Source: Smittium culicis (lineage: Eukaryota > Kickxellomycota > Harpellomycetes > Harpellales > Legeriomycetaceae). From it: a DNA stretch of 25,533 nucleotides. Under the pieces are notes generated by a model. That model was not told where the DNA came from. It worked only from the letters and a program-made list of their open reading frames with translations, and searched no databases. The position numbers were made by a program, and so were the translations under genes. The stretch lies in assembly GCA_001970855.1 (NCBI GenBank), contig LSSN01001757.1:1-25533 (forward strand), given 5' to 3'. Positions 19,943 to 25,533 of the stretch are shown piece after piece (position 1 is the stretch's first letter; every line of letters begins with the position of its first letter).

Positions 19943-22900
19943 ATGAACGAGAATATAATCGACGATGATGAATTTCTATATGGAGACTCAGTCGATTTTT
20001 CCAAAAAAGAACATGACGATATTTATTTAGACCCAAAGAGTAAGGCGTATCTTAATAAATATGCAAAATATTTTCTTACTTACCTCTAAACTATATTTCT
20101 AGATACTGAAAACTTTGAAGAAAAGGAAAACCCCCAGATATCGCCAGTTCCAGAAATAATAATGTAAAAATTCTTCTTACCTGATGCCTCTATTTAAGTT
20201 ATATCTTTATTTTTTAATTATAGGAGCCCGAGTATAACGCCAGATCCAAAAGAAATCACTAACGTAAAAAATTTTGAGTAGATAATTCATATACTGCTTT
20301 CTCTACAACTTTTTTTACCTTTTTTTAGGATACGGAATTTGAAAATATACATAAAGATAACAACATAGGTAAAATTTTGATTATTCCCATTTCTTTAACT
20401 TTTTTATGAGAAAAATAATCAATATATGCTTTTAAAACCTTACATTAGATACAGCCATTAGTACATCATTAGATTTAAATGAAGATTTCGAGCTCCCCGA
20501 CAGTGATGACGACATAGAATTTGTCTTTGGAGACTCTATATCAACCTCTTTTCCAAAGTATTTTTTACAAATGTTTTCATGTTTCTATTATTTATCTTGA
20601 TAAATATCTATTATTAATATCACATCCATACCACAACTAGAGCCACCCAGAAAGAACATGATACAGTAGAAGCTGATGATAAAGGAGAAAAAATAGAGCC
20701 GAAAAATGGTACCACGTTTATAAAGATTTTATGATTGATATTAATAGTTAACTAGTTTACTTGATAAAATAGAAAAAGAGATTTTATCTGTTGAAGATGG
20801 AAAGCTTGATATTTTATCCACACCAATGCTAAATAGTATTCTTTTATATGATTATGACTTTGGAATGGGGACTGAAAAGCCTTGGTGTGATCCAGGCTCA
20901 GATATCACTGATTATTTTAACTTTGGTTTCACTGAGCAAACATGGAGAATCTACTGCGTCAAACAAAAAAGGCTAAGAGAAAGATATAACTCCAATGCTA
21001 TCACGGTTAGTCATTATAAAATTATCCTCTATATTATCCTAAATACACCAGAAGCTTAGTTTTTTTTTTAACTCAATTTAATTTTTTATTGACTTTGATT
21101 TCAGGCCGAAGATAGAAATAGTCTTTTACCACCGGAGCTTGCAATTTTGAAACCTGAACCCATTCAAAATATGCCACCCCATTTACTTCCTAATTTCCCA
21201 CATAACATGCACGGTATACAAAATCAAGGAATGCCAATTCCAATGCCAAACATGCTTGGGATTCCAGGGATGCCGGGAATGCCTATGATGCATGGTATGC
21301 ATCCTGGTATGCAAAATAGGATGCCAATCATGATGCCTCCAATGGGAATGGGAAATATTGTGCCTCAAAACAACACATCATTAGAAGAAAAATCTAAAAT
21401 TGATGAGATCAAAGACTCAGAGAATACTTCTGGTGACAATTTACAGGTAAAAAGCTTAGATAGCTCAGATCTGACAAAAGATAGTTCTATTTTGGAATCT
21501 AAAGATAACACTTTAAATGATACAGGTAAACATCTCTCTTCTTTGATTTTTTTATACTTTTATAATCAAATTCAATATCTAATACTCATCATAAATCCGA
21601 TACATTTCTAATTACTATTACTGGTATATAATTATTAGGAAATGTTGAATCATCAGATAAAGGGTAAGAGGAATTTATAGATAAAAATTACTGTTTTAAA
21701 AAAGCTTATAGTTTTTTTAACTAATGATCACCCTTTAAATGATTAATATGTTTTGTTGAAATTATTTTTAGCATTATTACATCAAATATCGAGTCAAGCT
21801 CTACCGATAAAGATAATAAAACGAGTGCGAATACGGATCCTAGCCTGGAAGTTGTTGCGAAAAAAGGAAATGAAGGTATTCTACCCATCCCACCAAATTT
21901 ACAGCAAAATTTTATTCCGGGTGGCGCTATGATGAATATTGGCGGTATGAACAGACCGCTCAACCAAATGATGATGGGAGCCCCAATGGGGCTACCGTTT
22001 GGAATGAATGGTATGATGCCATCAATGGGACATATGCCACATATGGGTAATTTAGGCCCAATGCAAGGAAGACCAATTATGCATAATTTCCCCGGAAAAA
22101 TCGACGGACCTATGGGATTTCCTGGAAATAACCCACAATCGATGTTTATAGGCAACCAGCCAAATATGATAAGACCTCAAAATAACCAAATTCAAGGTGT
22201 AGATCAAAATCAAATATTTAATGGATCTGAAGATTTAGGTAATAAAAACAACTCATCACAAAATTTCTCTCAAAATAAAACTAGACCAAATAGCATTCCT
22301 CAACCTGGTTCACAAAATATGTCACAAGGAAGTGATAACCGAAATCAAGTGCAAGGCCAGTATAATAGCAATAGTGGTAAATTTAACCAAAGAGACTATA
22401 GAGGTAATAACAACAGGAATACAAACGATCGAAATGAAGGTCCTAATGGATATGATGATAGATCAAATAATGATTCTAGTAACTATAATTATAATGGCGA
22501 CGATGATTATGATCAGGAAAGAAACAGGAATAATTCATCTTCTGGAAGGGAAGGTCGTAACAGATTCCAAGATTACAACAACAGAGAGTCAAGCTCTGAT
22601 AGGAGAAGAGTCGGATCTGGCGGAAGATATGAGTAAGTCCTAATTTTATTTTTATTTTTATTTTTTAACATGTTTATTATTTATCTTGACGCTGTCAAGA
22701 CATTGAATATCTACCTTTATATTATCCATATTCAAGAATTGGTTTTAACTGCTATAGCTTTGAGAGAAATATTTAAAGATAAAAATGCTAATTATAAATT
22801 TTGTTACTTAGAAATGAAGATAGGCCCAATGATCACTCTAACTTTGACCCCAAAGATAGAGCTCGTGACAGGGACAGAGATAGAGATAGAGAAAATCAGA

Positions 22901-23540
22901 GAGATAGAGAAAGGGACAGAGGTAGAGACAGGGATAAGCTCAGAGATAAAAACGATAAACCTAGTACAAGAAACAACGATCGAGAAGCTGATAGAGATAG
23001 AGAGAGAATGAGAGATAAAGATAGTACACGCGACCGAGATAGAGAAAGAGACAGGGATAAAACGAAAGAAAGACCTAAAGATGTTAGGCAAGATAGGCAA
23101 CCACAGTCTAGAAAGTCGGCTAATGATAAAAACCAAAACGACATCAGTTCCGAAGCGAACTCCAGACAACTAAAGGCACAATATTTATTTTATATTTTTT
23201 GAAAAGTATATTAAGAGTTCAAAAATTTTCTAAATATTCGATTCAATATTAAATGTCTAATTATTTTAGCGTAACCGAAGTCAGTCCCCTAACACCGCAT
23301 TTAGAGCAGAAAAAAGAAACAAGTCAAAAGAAAGGTAAAAAATATTTGGCTAATTTAATAGAGCTATAATTTTTTTGAAAAATCCAACATACTGCTTTTT
23401 TTTTATATTTTGGCGAAAAAATTAATTTATATGTTCTTTTTTGGTGGGCGGTTTTTAGTAGGTCGATACGAGATAAAGATAAAGACCGCGAAAAGGACAG
23501 GGAAAGTAGAGATAAACGATCCTCCAAGCGCAAAACATAA
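19943..23540 (+). CDS. FIP1: FIP1, subunit of the pre-mRNA cleavage and polyadenylation factor
   Basis: Thirteen exons (19943-20039, 20103-20163, 20224-20263, 20329-20368, 20449-20557, 20641-20708, 20773-21005, 21105-21525, 21639-21663, 21772-22632, 22812-23175, 23270-23334, 23459-23540) join to 821 residues. The Fip1 motif is unmistakable at about 169-208: EKPWCDPGSDITDYFNFGF then WRIYCVKQKRLRERY. The N-terminal part is acidic and includes PDSDDDIEFVFGD, comparable to the region that tethers poly(A) polymerase in yeast. Residues 230-480 are rich in Met, Pro and Gly, 490-600 rich in Asn, and 650-821 full of Arg-Asp/Arg-Glu repeats with RSQSPNT, an architecture like human FIP1L1. Fip1 links poly(A) polymerase to CPSF and binds U-rich RNA. 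The start is the only suitable ATG. The donor after 23175 must be GC rather than GT for the reading given; otherwise translation stops at 23202. AATAAA motifs occur near 23845. Confidence 0.92.
22858..23080 (+). repeat. Imperfect purine-rich repeat coding for the Arg-Asp tail of FIP1
   Basis: Short units such as AGAGAT, AGGGAC and AGAAAG recur almost without interruption on the plus strand and encode RD, RE and RDRD runs. The region is prone to slippage, and the opposite strand looks falsely open as a Ser/Leu-rich frame. Confidence 0.6.
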
Positions 23541-24699
23541 CCATATACTCGTGCTTTAATATCAAAAAAACCTCTTCTTTTTTTTCCAATAGCCGGTTAT
23601 TTTTGCTTTTTTGCCTATGGCATTAATGTTTACCAAATACGTATTTAATGAATCCATTTTTTATTTTATTAGTATAAAAAAGAATTAAAGCTTTGGATTT
23701 ATTTTCAACAATTTTATTTCACTTGCCAATTACAGAATATGTAGTCTTTTTATCATACCTATTTCAAAATTTTGATTTACATAATATATAAATATAACCT
23801 TTCTCAATATTATACAATCATTGAAGCTTTTTTTTGTGTTGTGCATAAATAAATCTAAATAAATTGCTTTATATAATTAAACTTAATTTCAAGTGTTTAT
23901 TTTATCAAGGGTACAACAAGCTAATAATGACGGGATTAAGTATTTTTAAATTTGGTCTAAGCGCAGATAAACAAAAGTTAATTGAATAATTGAGATAACA
24001 GCGCTCACAAAACTTTATTTTTTAACTATTGTTGAAAAATTACAGATTTATATGAATATTACATAGTTATAAATTGTATTTTTTGATTGCAAAATAATGT
24101 TTTTATTCGTTTTATGATTTCGATATTGTATATGATAGAGATAATAAATAAACCAAATCTTTATTCACCAAATCAAAAACGAAAAAATAGCTAGTTGTTT
24201 ACTGGTGTTCCTATTAAACCATACTTACCAAATCCTATATGATGGATAGTTAGGTAGACTTATTTTTTGGATACAAAAGTTTTAAGTGTTACAGTTTTTT
24301 TTTTTTAAAAAAACCAATAGTTGATAAAGACAAACTGTTTTAAAAAAATGTATTATAAACCTGGTTTATTGTATGATTATTATTTTTTAAAATAAAGGGC
24401 AACAAATTTATGGCATGACATTTATAATTTTAGTATAAAAATTTCGACAAGATAAAAAAAATGAGTATAACGACTTGGGTTATGGTTTTGTTTATATAAA
24501 ATTATTTTAATAGAATTTTAGAATATTTAAAGTGAACTGAAATGATATCGTAGGTAGTTTACTCCATTTTAGTAATATTGTGGAAATAAATATATTAAAG
24601 AAAGATTTATATTTTAGCTCGTTAAGTAAATCATTCAAACTAGTATGAGCTTTGAAAATATTTATATATAAAGCGTTTTAAAGATTGTAGTTTATTTGG
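23541..24699. other. Convergent intergenic region between FIP1 and NOC4
   Basis: About 1.16 kb between two stop codons with no coding frame. On the plus strand AATAAA motifs cluster at about 23845-23865 (FIP1 side). On the minus strand an AATAAA lies at 24696-24691, within ten bases of the NOC4 stop. Long A and T runs are frequent and nothing else was recognised. Confidence 0.4.
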
Positions 24700-25533
24700 C
24701 TAGAAGTTGATGATATCGGTTAGAGCTTCGCCAGGTCTAAATAGAGAGTTTGGAATAGGAGTGGAGAGAGCGGGTGCATTTTTGAGCTTTCTGCCAGTTT
24801 CTGAAACAAACATGGTTGAGTATGAATGATCCAAAAAATCCTCAAGAATGAACTCGGGCTTGGTAAAAGGGTCATTAAAGATGTTAGCGACTGTCGAAAC
24901 GTTTGCATAATAATGGTTTTGAATAGCTAATAATTCCCAGAGAGAGCTGTTAATAGCGTTACATTTTGCAGGATCAGGTTCAGTGGGGTTATAAGCATCA
25001 GTTGATAAATCGTCGGTAAACGAAGATTCCAAATTATTAATATTGTCATCTTGATTAGTCTCAGCGTTAGAAACGAGTTCGTCTTCATTTTCGCCATCTA
25101 TTCTGTGAATTAAGACCATGCACAAAGGATGGCGTTTTAAAAGGTTGTAGATGAAAGGAACGATAGCAGCTATTGCAGATGGGGTGGCAAAAAGGCACAT
25201 TCTAGCCATACGCTTAATGAAAGCGGCAACCAAGTACGAGGGTAAATGTGTTGAGGATAAGAAAGTATCAGCGAGGCGCAAGAAACGGGACCTGTATTTT
25301 ACATGAAGTAAGTTCTTGTCGAATAAGGCATAGAGCTTGATATAAAAATCAGGATAAGTCAAATTATATTTTGAAATCAGTGTGTAAAGACCGTTAAGTG
25401 CCAATAAACTAATTGCGCCGCCAGAGTCATAAGATACAGAGAGAAAATCCATCAATCTAAACGGTGCTTGGATCCCAGGTAAGATTCTGCGGTGGATCAA
25501 AGATAAAGTTTGTTTGTATAAATCAGCGGATAG
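24700..25533 (-). CDS. NOC4: NOC4, nucleolar complex protein 4, C-terminal part (CBF/Mak21 family)
   Basis: The frame is open from the right edge to a TAG at 24702-24700, giving 277 residues without an intron; the N-terminal half lies outside the window. Family signatures include FYIKLYALFDKNLLHVKYRSRF, then LSSTHLPSYLVAAFIKRMARM and IVPFIYNLLKRHPLCMVLIHR, which form the CBF/Mak21 domain of Noc4. After an acidic insert (DGENEDELVSNAETNQDD), AINSSLWELLAIQNHYYANV and DPFTKPEFILEDFLDHSYSTMF complete the usual C-terminus. In yeast Noc4 pairs with Nop14 in the nucleolus for 40S pre-ribosome maturation and export. The gene ends close to the normal C-terminus, so only the 5' part is missing. Confidence 0.94.
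   Translation of the reverse strand, partial: LSADLYKQTLSLIHRRILPGIQAPFRLMDFLSVSYDSGGAISLLALNGLYTLISKYNLTYPDFYIKLYALFDKNLLHVKYRSRFLRLADTFLSSTHLPSYLVAAFIKRMARMCLFATPSAIAAIVPFIYNLLKRHPLCMVLIHRIDGENEDELVSNAETNQDDNINNLESSFTDDLSTDAYNPTEPDPAKCNAINSSLWELLAIQNHYYANVSTVANIFNDPFTKPEFILEDFLDHSYSTMFVSETGRKLKNAPALSTPIPNSLFRPGEALTDIINF

Noticed and set aside
21721..23169. Minus-strand Ile/Pro-rich and Ser/Leu-rich frames
   Set aside because: They are shadows of the Met/Gly-rich and Arg-Asp-rich repeats of FIP1 on the plus strand.
1..25533. CRISPR arrays, bacterial operons or defence islands
   Set aside because: Genes have spliceosomal introns and eukaryotic families throughout; no regularly spaced direct repeats were seen.

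Overview
The window is a piece of a very AT-rich eukaryotic nuclear genome. Genes are split by many short GT-AG introns (about 60-210 bp), and intergenic DNA is long and A/T-rich. The gene content is ordinary for a fungus (ALG14, MVP1, FIP1, NOC4, a NUFIP1/Rsa1-type protein and a mitochondrial uL24). The low GC, the intron density, the DIRS-type retrotransposon and the metazoan-like FIP1 tail suggest an early-diverging fungus. A Smittium-like Harpellales gut fungus (Kickxellomycotina) is my best guess, from resemblance of the mobile-element proteins, but it is not proven here.

Layout. 1-399 (-): the 5' part of an open frame running off the left edge, probably the gag-like first ORF of a non-LTR retrotransposon. 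2015-3082 (+): ALG14, five exons, an ER subunit of the second-step GlcNAc transferase of N-glycan precursor synthesis. 3336-4197 (-): mitochondrial ribosomal protein uL24, three exons. 4935-6776 (-): NUFIP1-domain protein with a CCCH zinc finger, six exons, snoRNP assembly. 8048-10978 (-): MVP1/SNX8 sorting nexin, PX plus BAR, twelve exons. About 12955-16985 (+): a full-length but decayed DIRS-type tyrosine-recombinase retrotransposon with inverted terminal repeats and an internal complementary region. 16985-19440: a 2.4 kb AT-rich stretch without genes. 19943-23540 (+): FIP1, a pre-mRNA 3'-end processing factor, thirteen exons, with a long Met/Gly/Asn-rich middle and an Arg-Asp-rich tail. 24700-25533 (-): the C-terminal part of NOC4, whose 5' end lies beyond the right edge.

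The genes do not form a pathway. They are housekeeping functions (glycosylation, mitochondrial translation, snoRNP and 40S biogenesis, endosomal sorting, polyadenylation) that happen to be neighbours. uL24m, NUFIP1 and MVP1 all run leftward with 0.7-1.3 kb between them. ALG14 and uL24m are convergent 253 bp apart. FIP1 and NOC4 are convergent about 1.2 kb apart.

The most notable item is the DIRS-type element. Its two ends are inverted copies over about 160 bp, and a short region just after the recombinase stop codon carries complements of both ends. Its reading frames contain multiple stops and frameshifts, so it is dead. I found no new defence or regulatory system. All exon boundaries come from reading splice signals and protein-family similarity by eye; no search or transcript data were available.
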